45,458 bases of DNA from Opitutus sp. GAS368 (GTDB lineage Bacteria > Verrucomicrobiota > Verrucomicrobiia > Opitutales > Opitutaceae): assembly GCA_945868215.1 (NCBI GenBank), contig CAMBLN010000004.1:1-45458 (forward strand). Reading direction: 5' to 3'. The translations under genes and the position numbers were made by a program. Positions 17,540-25,441 of this stretch are shown one piece after another; the stretch's first letter is position 1; every line of letters begins with the position of its first letter. A model generated the notes under the pieces. The model was not told the origin of the DNA and did no database searches. It was given only the letters and a program-made list of their open reading frames with translations.

Positions 17540-17588
17540 CTCCACAAAAAAGAATATCACCGATTCATCAGGTCTCACCGCGCGATCA

Positions 17589-17616
17589 GGTGGAGCGTGT
17601 TGTCCCCAACACGCTT
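17589..17616. repeat. Palindromic element, intergenic copy
   Basis: GGTGG followed by AGCGTGTTG (17594-17602), loop TCCC, and CAACACGCT (17607-17615): a perfect 9-bp stem. An almost identical element lies inside the beta-galactosidase gene at 32847-32874. There the central stem pair is C-G where this copy has T-A. Confidence 0.75.
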
Positions 17617-17654
17617 GGCTGGCGCTCTCACCCTCCGATTCATCTCCGTCAGAA

Positions 17655-17760
17655 CTCTGTGCCTCTGTGGTGAAAATCTTCTCTCCACCCTCCGTATTCC
17701 ACCTCCCAGCTCCCTCCCACCCACCGCCTTTTTTCGTGTGTTTCGTGTGTTTCGTGGTTT
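17655..17760 (+). repeat. Two T-rich GTG word repeats before hisN
   Basis: The first (about 17655-17677) reads CTCTGTGCCTCTGTGG then TGAAAAT. The second (17729-17760) has TTTCGTG three times at 9-base spacing and ends CGTGGTTT, 11 bases before the GTG start of hisN. A CT-rich stretch lies between them. They read as members of the family described in the findings. Confidence 0.7.
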
Positions 17761-17771
17761 CAACCTTCCGT

Positions 17772-18536
17772 GTGGACCTCACGCCCTACCGCACGTTTCT
17801 CACCGAACTCGCCCTCAAGAGCGGCGACTTCCTCCGCCCCCACTTCTTCAATCCCGCCCTCGCCGTCGATTTCAAATCCGACGCCTCCCCCGTCACCGCC
17901 GCCGACCGCGGCGCCGAGCAACTTCTCCGCGATCTCATCGCCAAAAAATTCCCGTCCCACGGCATCATCGGCGAAGAATTCCCCAGCCTCAACCCCGACG
18001 CCGAATTCACCTGGGTCCTCGATCCCATCGACGGCACCAAATCCTTCATCACCGGCGTCCCGCTCTGGGGCACGCTCATCGCCCTCCTTCACAACGGACA
18101 ACCCGTCCTCGGCGCGATCCACCAGCCCATCCTCAACCAGCTCATGATCGGCGACGGCACCGCCACCACGCTCAACGGCACCGCCGTCCGCGTGCGCGAA
18201 TGCACCCGCCTCGCCGACGCCACGCTGCTCACCAGCGACACGCTCAACCCCGCCAAATTCCAAAACGGCCCCGCCTTCGACGCCCTCGCCCAACGCGTCC
18301 GCCTCCTCCGCACCTGGGCCGATTGCTACGGCTACCTCCTGCTCGCCTCCGGCCGCGCCGACATCGCCTCCGACCCGATCATGAACCCGTGGGACATCGC
18401 CGCCCTCGTGCCCATCGTGCGCGGCGCCGGCGGCATCATCACCGACTGGCAGGGCGGCCCCGCCTACCCCGCCCAATCCACCGTCGCCTCCGCCCCCGGA
18501 CTCCACGCCGCCGTCATCTCCGCGCTCAATCCCTGA
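17772..18536 (+). CDS. hisN: Inositol-monophosphatase family, HisN-type histidinol-phosphatase
   Basis: A 254-residue Mg-dependent phosphatase. Metal-site motifs are GIIGEEFP, WVLDPIDGTKSF and NPWDIAALVPIV, followed by GGIITDWQG. The LTPYRTFLTELALKSGDFLRPHFF start and total length match HisN-type histidinol-phosphatases of the inositol-monophosphatase family better than true inositol monophosphatases. The GTG at 17772 is chosen because the frame further upstream translates only repeat sequence; a start farther upstream at 17667 would add 35 repeat-derived residues. No other his gene is in the window. Confidence 0.82.
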   Translation: MDLTPYRTFLTELALKSGDFLRPHFFNPALAVDFKSDASPVTAADRGAEQLLRDLIAKKFPSHGIIGEEFPSLNPDAEFTWVLDPIDGTKSFITGVPLWGTLIALLHNGQPVLGAIHQPILNQLMIGDGTATTLNGTAVRVRECTRLADATLLTSDTLNPAKFQNGPAFDALAQRVRLLRTWADCYGYLLLASGRADIASDPIMNPWDIAALVPIVRGAGGIITDWQGGPAYPAQSTVASAPGLHAAVISALNP

Positions 18537-18545
18537 TCGCCCCCG

Positions 18546-19370
18546 TCAGGGATTCCCCGCCGCCGGAACCTCCGCCGCAGGCGCCGCCGCCTCGGCCGCC
18601 GCCTTTTTCTTCGCCGCCTGCTCCTTCGCAAACTCCGCGGCCATTGGCCCGATCTTCGCCATGCCCGCCATCATCCGCGGCATCATGACTTCCATCGTCT
18701 TGGCCTGCACTTGCGGCTGCTTGTCGATCATCGCCTGCCCCGCCGCCGTGCCGTAAAAATCCCCCAGCCCTTTCAGCTCCGACTTGGTGAACACTTCGCT
18801 GTAAATCTTCGCGAAATCCGCCTTCATCACCTCCGCGTTCATCTCCTTGAAAATCACATCGAGCATCTTCGACTGAAACGCCGCGAGCTCCTCCGCATCC
18901 GCCCCTTTCATCCGGCCCGTCATCCCCTTGGTCATCTCGATGACCGACTTCTTCTGCTGCTCGATCAATTTATCAAACATCTCCTCGAACTTCATCTTCG
19001 AGAGCAGTTCCTCCGCATCCGCCAGCGTCGCCTTCACTTCCGGCTCGCTTATCTTGCTCGACGACAACTTCACCAACGTCTCCCGCCCGTCCTTCACCAG
19101 CACCAGCACATCGTCCGCCGCCCGGTATTCGGTCAACGCCCACCCCGCAAATTTCCCGCCCACCGTCACCCACGCCGTCTCCCCGCCCGGCAGGGAGAGC
19201 GCGAATCGTTTTTCCGCTCCCGTGATCAACATCCCGCGCAACTCCGGCGCCGGCTCCGCCGCCCGCACCGCGGACATGATCGCAACGCAACACACCGACA
19301 CACGGACCAGGGATAGGGGTGATATAATTCCAACCAATGCCCCGCCCCGTCCCCGCTGACAATCCTTCAT
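18546..19370 (-). CDS. Exported DUF2059 domain protein
   Basis: A 274-residue protein starting MKDCQRGRGG with a hydrophobic segment (ISPLSLVRVSVCCVAIMSAV) and cleavage near RAAEP, so it is probably exported. A small beta domain (ELRGMLITGAEKRFALSLPGGETAWVTVGGKFAGW) is followed by DUF2059: FAKIYSEVFTKSELKGLGDFYGTAAGQAMIDK and the methionine-rich helix VMMPRMMAGM. It ends in an Ala/Lys-rich tail. DUF2059 function is unknown. It converges with hisN, 9 bases apart. Start taken at the ATG at 19368-19370. Confidence 0.8.
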   Translation of the reverse strand: MKDCQRGRGGALVGIISPLSLVRVSVCCVAIMSAVRAAEPAPELRGMLITGAEKRFALSLPGGETAWVTVGGKFAGWALTEYRAADDVLVLVKDGRETLVKLSSSKISEPEVKATLADAEELLSKMKFEEMFDKLIEQQKKSVIEMTKGMTGRMKGADAEELAAFQSKMLDVIFKEMNAEVMKADFAKIYSEVFTKSELKGLGDFYGTAAGQAMIDKQPQVQAKTMEVMMPRMMAGMAKIGPMAAEFAKEQAAKKKAAAEAAAPAAEVPAAGNP

Positions 19371-19491
19371 ACCGCGCGCTCCCCGTCCGTTCACGCAGCG
19401 AATCCTTGCCCTCACTCCCTGCATGCCTTGGCTTGTAACCAGTTTGCTGTTTTAGCGTCAGCACTTCCGTCTAAGATTCTCGCTTTCTCCA

Positions 19492-20243
19492 ATGCCAACG
19501 CCGTCCCGCTACCGCGCCTTGCTCCTCACAGCCGCCCTCTCTGGGGCCCATTTGCTGCCGTTCACCGACGCCCGAGCCGAGTCGTTCACCCTCACCGACA
19601 AACAGGGCCGCTCCATCAAGGCCGACGTCATCTCCGTCACCGCCGGCTAGGCCAAAATCCGCCGCGACGACGGCCAGACGTTCGACCTCCCGCTCTCCAC
19701 ACTCGCCGACGCCGACCAGAAAAAACTCAAGGACTGGGCCGCCAGGGATGCCGCCAAACCCCTGCCCCCCGGTGCCCTCCAGGTCGAACTGGGCCGCGGC
19801 ATCTTCAAAACCGAAAAACGCGATACCGACATCAAACTCGTCAACGGGGACGTGGTGAAAGACGGCATGACCATCACCGAGGAAAAATGGGGCTACAACG
19901 TCACCCTCACCAACAAGTCCCCCCGCCCGCTCGAAAAACTGCGCGCCGAATACCGGCTCTTCGCCACCGTGGACAGCATCCACGTGGGTGAAAACAGGGG
20001 CTGAAAAAACAGGCGTTCCGCGGCGAGATCGAAACCATCCCCGCCCTCGGCCGCGTCGTTTTCAAAACCGAAACCATCTCCGCCATCAAAACCAAATACA
20101 ACGGCAACATCTACTCGGTGAAAACCGGCGACAACAAAAGCCGCGAAACGTTATCCGGAATCTGGATACGCATCTACAGCGGCACCGATCTCGTCTACGA
20201 ATCCGCCACGCCCGAGAAACTCACCACGACCGAAAAATGGTGA
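19492..20243 (+). pseudogene. Dead first copy of a tandem SHD1-domain secreted protein
   Basis: From the ATG at 19492 the frame encodes a signal peptide (LLLTAALSGAHLLPFTDARA) and an SHD1-like domain (SFTLTDKQGRSIKADVISVTAG). An in-frame TAG follows at 19648. Homology to the next gene then continues in the same frame (AKIRRDDGQTFDLPLSTLAD) to a TGA at 20002. From there the matching sequence (KKQAFRGEIETIPALG, IWIRIYSGTDLVYESATPEK) is in another frame up to 20243. So it has one nonsense and one frameshift near 19989-20002. The final TGA overlaps the ATG of the intact copy. Confidence 0.85.
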
Positions 20244-20959
20244 CGCTCACCTCACTCGCGAGCCGGTTCCTCCCGATCCCGGCGCTTCTCCTTTTGCTCC
20301 CGGCTGTCTGCGCGGCCGAAACACTCACGCTGACCGACAAGCAGGACCGCTCCATCAAGGTCAACGTGCTCTCCGTCGAGGGCGACACCGCCAAAATCAA
20401 ACGCGACGACGGCCGGCAGTTCGACCTCCCCCTGGCCAGCCTCTCCGAAACCAGCCAGTCCGCCCTGCGCGACTGGGCCAAACGCGAAGCCGAAAAACCG
20501 CTCCCGCCCAACGCCATCGAGGTCATCGCCGGACGCACCAAATTCGACTCCGACAAAACCGAGACCCGCGTCCCCTACAACACCATCAACATCGACGGCA
20601 CCGTGGACCGCGGGACGCGCATCCGGGTCAAAATCAATGAACAATGGGGCTACAGCCTCACCGTCACCAACCGCACCCTCGCGCCGATCGACGGCCTGCG
20701 CGCCGAATACAAGCTGTTTACCGAAAGCGTCATCGAGGAGGCCGTTGTTCAAAAACTGTCGATTCCCACCCTCAAGGCCCGCGAGCAAACCGTCCTGAAA
20801 ACCAGCTCGGTCACTTTCAGCAAGTCGCACTACCGGGGAGAATCCGTCAAACCGGTCGGCGGCCAGCTCCAGGGTGTCTGGGTTCGCATCTACAAAGGCG
20901 ACACCCTGGTCCACGAGTCATCGACCCCCGAAAGCATCCGCCTCAAGCAGAAGTGGTGA
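20237..20959 (+). CDS. Secreted SHD1-like domain protein, intact copy
   Basis: A 240-residue protein. The signal peptide (RFLPIPALLLLLPAVCAA) precedes a small SHD1-type beta domain (ETLTLTDKQDRSIKVNVLSVEGDTAKIKRDDGRQFDLPLASLSE), common in secreted proteins of Verrucomicrobiota and Planctomycetota. The second half is a beta-rich domain (WGYSLTVTNRTLAPIDGLRAEYKLF, GVWVRIYKGDTLVHESSTPES). The ATG at 20237 overlaps the stop of the dead upstream copy (ATGGTGA), a translational-coupling layout that may now leave it poorly translated. A terminator follows at 20966. Confidence 0.8.
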   Translation: MVTLTSLASRFLPIPALLLLLPAVCAAETLTLTDKQDRSIKVNVLSVEGDTAKIKRDDGRQFDLPLASLSETSQSALRDWAKREAEKPLPPNAIEVIAGRTKFDSDKTETRVPYNTINIDGTVDRGTRIRVKINEQWGYSLTVTNRTLAPIDGLRAEYKLFTESVIEEAVVQKLSIPTLKAREQTVLKTSSVTFSKSHYRGESVKPVGGQLQGVWVRIYKGDTLVHESSTPESIRLKQKW

Positions 20960-20965
20960 CCCCGC

Positions 20966-20990
20966 GCCCGCCTTACCGGCGGGCTTTTTT
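20966..20990 (+). terminator. Intrinsic terminator inside the queF 3' end
   Basis: GCCCGCC (20966-20972), loop TTACC, GGCGGGC (20978-20984), then six T. It ends the SHD1 gene transcript. The loop holds the stop codon of queF on the opposite strand (20973-20975), and the T-run encodes the last lysines of QueF, so the terminator and a coding end share bases. Confidence 0.88.
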
Positions 20991-21347
20991 CTTCGCCGGC
21001 TTCGTGTCGTAGTCCGCCGTCACCACCGACGAAAATCCACCGCGCGCCTTGAAGTCCGCGATGATCGTGAGCGACCGCGGCTTCAGCACTTTGCCGAGAT
21101 CGTCGCAAATTTTGTTCGTCGCGCCTTCGAAGAAAATGCCTTCGTTGCGATAGGCGTGGAAATAGAGCTTCAGCGACTTCAACTCGACGCAGGTCTTGTC
21201 CGCGACGTAACGCACCGTGATGGTCGCGAAGTCCGGATGCCCCGTCATCGGACACATCGACGTGAACTCATGATGCGTATGCGCGATCACAAAATCGCGA
21301 TGCGGCGCAGGATTCGGAAACGTTTCGAGGATCTTCAGGTCAGCCAT
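20973..21347 (-). CDS. queF: NADPH-dependent 7-cyano-7-deazaguanine reductase
   Basis: A 124-residue single-domain (unimodular) QueF that reduces preQ0 to preQ1 in queuosine synthesis. FTSMCPMTGHPDF carries the catalytic Cys32 and Asp39 at the expected spacing of seven. ELKSLKLYFHAYRNEGIFFE is the substrate-binding signature. The protein is shorter than the Bacillus enzyme and has a Lys/Arg-rich tail. QueC, QueD and QueE are not in the window. Upstream of its ATG lies a word repeat ending CGTGG about 6 bases before the start. Transcription from the rny side is possible but interrupted by an inverted repeat. Confidence 0.93.
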   Translation of the reverse strand: MADLKILETFPNPAPHRDFVIAHTHHEFTSMCPMTGHPDFATITVRYVADKTCVELKSLKLYFHAYRNEGIFFEGATNKICDDLGKVLKPRSLTIIADFKARGGFSSVVTADYDTKPAKKKARR

Positions 21348-21350
21348 TTA

Positions 21351-21462
21351 CGACCACGAAACACACGAAACACACGAAAACAAAATCAAAAAACCGAAAG
21401 TTGGCCGGACGCTCCATCAGCCTGCTCCGACTTTCGTGTATTTCGTGTGTTTCGTGGTTAAA
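21351..21462. repeat. Inverted pair of T-rich GTG word repeats
   Basis: The left copy (21354-21380) is the complement of TTTCGTG three times plus GTGG. The right copy (21431-21462) reads TTTCGTGTATTTCGTG, GTTTCGTGG and then TTAAAAAAA. The two are inverse complements over about 26 bases with one mismatch, separated by some 50 bases. RNA from either strand could fold into a long hairpin between rny and queF. Confidence 0.8.
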
Positions 21463-21476
21463 AAAACTCCGGCCCA

Positions 21477-23084
21477 TCAAGCCGTCTCCGTGAACCGGCT
21501 CTCCCGGATCACCGTCACCTTGATCGTGCTCGGATACTGCAGCTCCGACTCGATCCGCTGCCGGATTTCCTTCGCGATGTCGTGCGCCTGCTCATCGGTC
21601 ACACTCTGCGGATTCACCACCACGCGCACTTCGCGGCCCGCTTGGATCGCATACGCCTGGTGCACGCCTTGGATCGAAATCGCCAGCTTCTCCAACCGGT
21701 CCAACCGCTGGATATATCCCGTCATCGATTCCGCGCGCGCCCCCGGCCGCACCGCCGAAACGGTATCCGCCAGAATCACCAGCCCCGCGTAAACCGTCTC
21801 CGGTTTCACCTCTTCATGGTGCGCCGCGATCGCGTTCACCACGATCGGCGTCTCGCCATACCTCTTCACCAACGCGGCCCCGATGGCCGCATGGCTGCCT
21901 TCATAATCACCTTCGACCGCCTTGCCGATGTCGTGCAACAACCCCGCCCGCTTCGCGATGTTGGGATCAAGCCCCGTCTCGCTCGCCAGCATCGAACAGA
22001 GAAAACCCACCTCTATCGAGTGATCCAGCGCGTTTTGCGTGTAGGAAAACCGATACTTCAACCGCCCCAGCACCTTGATGATTTCCGGGTGCAGTCCGTT
22101 GATGCCGAGCTTCTGCACCGCGTCCTCGCCCGACTGCTGCACGTTCAACTCCAAGTCTTCTTTCGCGCGCTGATAAAAATCCTCGATCGACGCCGGGTGA
22201 ATGCGTCCGTCCTTCACCAACCCTTCGAGCGCGATGCGGGCGATCTCGCGGCGCACCGGGTCAAACGACGAGATCAGCACCATCTGTGGCGACTCGTCGA
22301 TCAGCAGCGTCACACCCGTGACCGACTCGAACGATTTGATGTTGCGGCCCTCGCGTCCGATGATGCGCCCCTTCATGTCCTCGCTGGGCAGCTGCACGAT
22401 GGTCGCCGTGATGTCGTTGTTCGGCTTCGACGCCAGCCGTTGCATCGCGGTGATCAGAATACGCTTCGCCTCGTTGCTCAGATCCTGCTCCGAACGATCC
22501 AGAATCTGGTGCCGCATGGAGCGCAACTCGTCCTGACACTCCAGCTGAACCTCTTCGCGCAGCGCCCGCTTGATCTCCTCGGCATCCATCTGCGAAACAC
22601 CCTCAAGCCGCTTGCGCAGGGATTTCGAGAGCGTGCGGATGGCGTCGCGGGCCTGTTTGATGGCGTTGCTCTCGCGCGCGAGGCGCTCGGCCTTTTGCTC
22701 CATCTGATAATCGAGCAGCCCCAGCGATTCCTCGTGCGCGCGGATTTCGCGCAACTTGACCTCGCTCTCGATCTCGCGGCGGTCGAGCTCCCGGTTGGCC
22801 TCGGCACGCTTGGCGGCGAGCTCCTCCTCGACGTGTTGTTTGATCTCCTGCGCCGCCACCGCCGCCTCGCGTTTGGCCACTTCCAGCATCTCGTTGGCGC
22901 GTTCCACCGCCGCCTTCCGCGTGTGACGCGTGAACAGCCACACCATCGTGAATCCGGAACTCGCGCCCAAGGCGATTGCCGCCGCAAGCGTCCACAAGGT
23001 GGTGTCGCCCAGGGCAGGCACTGCTGCAAAAATTTCGGTTCCGGCTGAATTCAAGGAAACCGGATGCTGCCCGTCGAAGAACAA
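21477..23084 (-). CDS. rny: Ribonuclease Y
   Basis: A 535-residue membrane-anchored endoribonuclease that starts mRNA decay. Order: one N-terminal transmembrane helix (TLWTLAAAIALGASSGFTMVWLF), a long coiled coil rich in Glu/Arg/Ala, a KH domain (LPSEDMKGRIIGREGRNIKSFESVTGV), and an HD domain with HDIGKAVEGDYEGSHA and NAIAAHHEE. It ends with the usual YPSTIKVTVIRE. Length fits the family. No ATG precedes the helix, so a TTG at 23084 (with GGGA upstream on that strand) is taken; a TTG at 23054 is the alternative. RNase E/G is also encoded at 38362. Confidence 0.93.
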   Translation of the reverse strand: MFFDGQHPVSLNSAGTEIFAAVPALGDTTLWTLAAAIALGASSGFTMVWLFTRHTRKAAVERANEMLEVAKREAAVAAQEIKQHVEEELAAKRAEANRELDRREIESEVKLREIRAHEESLGLLDYQMEQKAERLARESNAIKQARDAIRTLSKSLRKRLEGVSQMDAEEIKRALREEVQLECQDELRSMRHQILDRSEQDLSNEAKRILITAMQRLASKPNNDITATIVQLPSEDMKGRIIGREGRNIKSFESVTGVTLLIDESPQMVLISSFDPVRREIARIALEGLVKDGRIHPASIEDFYQRAKEDLELNVQQSGEDAVQKLGINGLHPEIIKVLGRLKYRFSYTQNALDHSIEVGFLCSMLASETGLDPNIAKRAGLLHDIGKAVEGDYEGSHAAIGAALVKRYGETPIVVNAIAAHHEEVKPETVYAGLVILADTVSAVRPGARAESMTGYIQRLDRLEKLAISIQGVHQAYAIQAGREVRVVVNPQSVTDEQAHDIAKEIRQRIESELQYPSTIKVTVIRESRFTETA

Positions 23085-23191
23085 AATTCAATCCCGCAAT
23101 ACACCCGCGGATTCGCCAGCCGTCCCTCCTTGCTGCCGTGCCCCGTTGACAGCGCGCGGCACAATCCCAGCCTCCAATCACCCTCCGCTCC

Positions 23192-24253
23192 GTGCCACCC
23201 AAGCCATCCAACTCCGGGCTCACCATGAGCGACCTCGCCGCCGCCGCCGGCGTGTCGAAGATGACCGTCTCGCTCGCCTTGCGCGGACACCAGAAAATCT
23301 CCCCCGCCACCCGCAAACGCATCCAGGATCTCGCCGCGAAAATGGGCTACCGGCCCAATCCGCTCGTGCAGACGCTCATGGCCAACCTGCGCTCCACCCG
23401 GCCCGCCCGTTACCATTCCACCATCGCCTGGGTCACCGCCTTTCCCACCCGCGACGGTTGGTGCCGGCACTGGGTGCACAAAATCTATCATCAAGGCGCC
23501 GCCGCCCGCGCTTCAGCGCTCGGCTATAAACTGGAGGTCTTTTGGGCGCTCGCTCCGCGCATGACCGGCTCCGCCCTTTCCCGCATGCTGCGCGCCCGCG
23601 GCATTCGCGGTCTCGTCGTGCCCCCCGTCGGCAATCCAGGCATCCGCCTCGACTTGGAATGGGACCACTTCTCCTGTGCCACCATCGGCTACAGTTTTAT
23701 GGAACCGCGCCTCCACCGCGCCGCCGCCAACCTGCACGACGCCATGTCCCGCGCCCTCGCCGAATGCCAGCGCCGCGGCTTCCGCCGCATCGGGTTCATC
23801 ACCCCCGCCGACACCGACAAACGCGTCAACCACAGCTGGCTCGCCACCTACCTCGCCTGGCAGGAATTCATCCCCAAAAAGGACCGCCTTCCCATCGTTC
23901 ACACCAATGAGCCGCTCCAAAACGTCCTCCCGGGCTGGCTGAAAAAACACCGGCCCGAGGTCATCATCAGCCCCAACTCGGAATTCCTCGTCTGGCTCCC
24001 CAACTTGGGCAAACGCATCCCCGAGGACATCGGTCTCATCACGCTCAGCCTCCCGGGCAATGAAACCGCCGGCACTCCCATCAGCGGCATCAGCCAAAAC
24101 GACTTCACCATCGGCGAAGCCGCCATCGACCTCGTGGTTTCGCAACTCCAACACAACGAAACCGGCGTCCCGAAATACCCGCGCGTCGTGCTCACCGACG
24201 GTTTCTGGTCCGAGGGTAAAACCTTGAGCCCCGCCGCACTGACAACCGGGTAG
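23192..24253 (+). CDS. LacI family transcriptional regulator
   Basis: A 353-residue regulator starting at a GTG. The head LTMSDLAAAAGVSKMTVSLALRGHQKISPATRKRIQDLAAKMGYRPNP is a standard LacI DNA-binding domain and hinge, followed by the effector domain (RARGIRGLVVPPVG, AECQRRGFRRIGFITPADTDKRVNH, GVPKYPRVVLTDGFWSEG). It is divergent from rny with a 107-base space and lies before a chimeric dehydrogenase remnant. It is a paralogue of the regulators at 6533 and 8310. Ligand unknown. Confidence 0.9.
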   Translation: MPPKPSNSGLTMSDLAAAAGVSKMTVSLALRGHQKISPATRKRIQDLAAKMGYRPNPLVQTLMANLRSTRPARYHSTIAWVTAFPTRDGWCRHWVHKIYHQGAAARASALGYKLEVFWALAPRMTGSALSRMLRARGIRGLVVPPVGNPGIRLDLEWDHFSCATIGYSFMEPRLHRAAANLHDAMSRALAECQRRGFRRIGFITPADTDKRVNHSWLATYLAWQEFIPKKDRLPIVHTNEPLQNVLPGWLKKHRPEVIISPNSEFLVWLPNLGKRIPEDIGLITLSLPGNETAGTPISGISQNDFTIGEAAIDLVVSQLQHNETGVPKYPRVVLTDGFWSEGKTLSPAALTTG

Positions 24254-24381
24254 CGCCGGTTCCGCAGGTCCGCAGCGCCGGCGGCGCCTGCGCAACAGCC
24301 TCCTGGTTTTACGCGTATACCTCGACCGCGGTTGTTACCCCGCATCGGACCGCGTCACGTGGGGAAAACCCCCGATCACGC

Positions 24382-25092
24382 ATGCACACCGGACTCGTCA
24401 TCCTCGAATCCCGCGCTTTCGAAGCGATTTACGGACAAGAACACCTCGCGGCGATTTCCTCCCGCGTTCGTCTCCTCGCCCCTCCCCTTACCGGGGGCGA
24501 AGCCCGGCGGCGGCCCGATCTGCTCGCCGAGGTTGACGTGATTTTTTCCGGCTGGGGCGCGCCCCGGATGGATGCCGCCTTCCTTTCGCTCGCTCCGAAG
24601 CTCAAGGCCGTTTTCTACGGCGCCGGGTCCATCCGCTACTTCACCGGCGATGACTTCTGGGCCCGCGACATCGCCGTCACCAGCGCCTACGCGATGAACG
24701 CCGTTCCCGTCGCCGAATACACCCTCGCAACCATCCTCCTCGGCCTGAAAAACCACTGGTTTCATGCCTTCGAAATCAAACGTCTCCGGCGTCTCACCGA
24801 GCGCGTCCACTGCGCCGGCGCCTACGGCAGCAAGGTCGGCCTGATCTCCCTCGGCATGATCGGCCGCCTCGTCCGCGAACGTCTCCGGGCTTTCGACGTC
24901 GAGGTCCTCGCCCACGATCCCTACATCGATCCCGCGGAAGCCGGCCGGCTGGGCGTCACCTTGGTTCCGCTCGACGAAATTTTCAGCCAATGCGACGCGC
25001 TCACCGTGGCCGGCACGCCGTATCCAGCCGGCAGCTACAGCACTACGGATCTCGGCTTCGCCGGCACCGGCACCGTGACCGTGGCCCCGTAA
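24382..25092 (+). pseudogene. 2-hydroxyacid dehydrogenase truncated and fused to a foreign tail
   Basis: Residues 1 to about 205 are a D-isomer-specific 2-hydroxyacid dehydrogenase: N-terminal catalytic half (FYGAGSIRYFTGDDFWARDIAVTSAYAMNAVPVAEYTL) and NAD-binding motif (KVGLISLGMIGRLVRERLRAF, AHDPYID). The match stops after PLDEIFSQCDAL. The remaining 29 residues (TVAGTPYPAGSYSTTDLG, GTGTVTVAP) look like the end of an extracellular beta-strand-repeat protein. The catalytic Arg, Glu and His of the family, which come later, are therefore absent. The junction is near 24995-25010. A strong hairpin follows at 25105. Confidence 0.75.
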
Positions 25093-25104
25093 CCGCCCGT
25101 CACC

Positions 25105-25142
25105 CCCGCAGGGTTCACCGGCCGTCTAGTGAACCCTGCGGG
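25105..25142. terminator. Long hairpin, possible terminator
   Basis: CCCGCAGGGTTCA (25105-25117) and TGAACCCTGCGGG (25130-25142) form a perfect 13-bp stem with a 12-base loop. The following bases (CCCCTTTCC) are not a good T-run. It sits 12 bases after the stop of the chimeric dehydrogenase and may have come with the foreign tail. Confidence 0.5.
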
Positions 25143-25180
25143 CCCCTTTCCTCGTTCTCCACAGTCCACCTCCGCCCTCC

Positions 25181-25427
25181 GTTTTTTGCGCCTTCTGCGC
25201 CTCTTTGCGGCCAATCCCTCATTCCGCCCTCTCCGTCCTCCGAACTCCGTGCCCTCCCTTCCGAACTCCGGCTCGGCTCTGTGACAAAAACTCCGTTTCT
25301 TCGTCCCCTCCGCCCTCTCCGTTTTCGTGTCTTTTCGTGTGTTTCGTGGGCAAAACTCCGTCCTTCGTCCTCTCCGTCCCCTCCGTTTTTTTGCGCCATT
25401 TTGTGCTCTTTGTGGCCATAACTCGGC
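25181..25427 (+). repeat. Cluster of T-rich word repeats in a 349-base intergenic space
   Basis: 25093-25441 contains no gene. It holds three word repeats: 25181-25219 (TTTTTTGCGCC, TTCTGCGCC, TCTTTGCGGCCAA), 25322-25356 (TTTTCGTGTC, TTTTCGTGTG, TTTCGTGGGCAAAAC) and 25386-25424 (TTTTTTTGCGCC, ATTTTGTGC, TCTTTGTGGCCATAAC). CT-rich leaders such as CGTCCTCTCCGTCCC and CTCCGTCC precede each. GGCTCGGCTCTGTGAC (about 25269-25284) resembles text near 10027 and 34840. Minus-strand ORFs here are only translations of these repeats. Confidence 0.8.
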
Positions 25428-25441
25428 CATCCCGCCACCCC

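Noticed and set aside
19989-20004. Programmed frameshift in the first SHD1 copy
   Set aside because: No slippery heptamer or pseudoknot precedes the shift, and an independent TAG upstream already kills the gene.
21582-23048. 488-codon plus-strand open frame
   Set aside because: Antisense of RNase Y, whose KH and HD domains are unmistakable.
24325-24332. ACCGCGGT as a LacI operator before the chimeric dehydrogenase
   Set aside because: Only an 8-base palindrome, expected often by chance at this GC content.
25322-25424. Repeats as a CRISPR array
   Set aside because: Units are 8-11 bases, directly adjacent with no spacers, and no cas gene is present.
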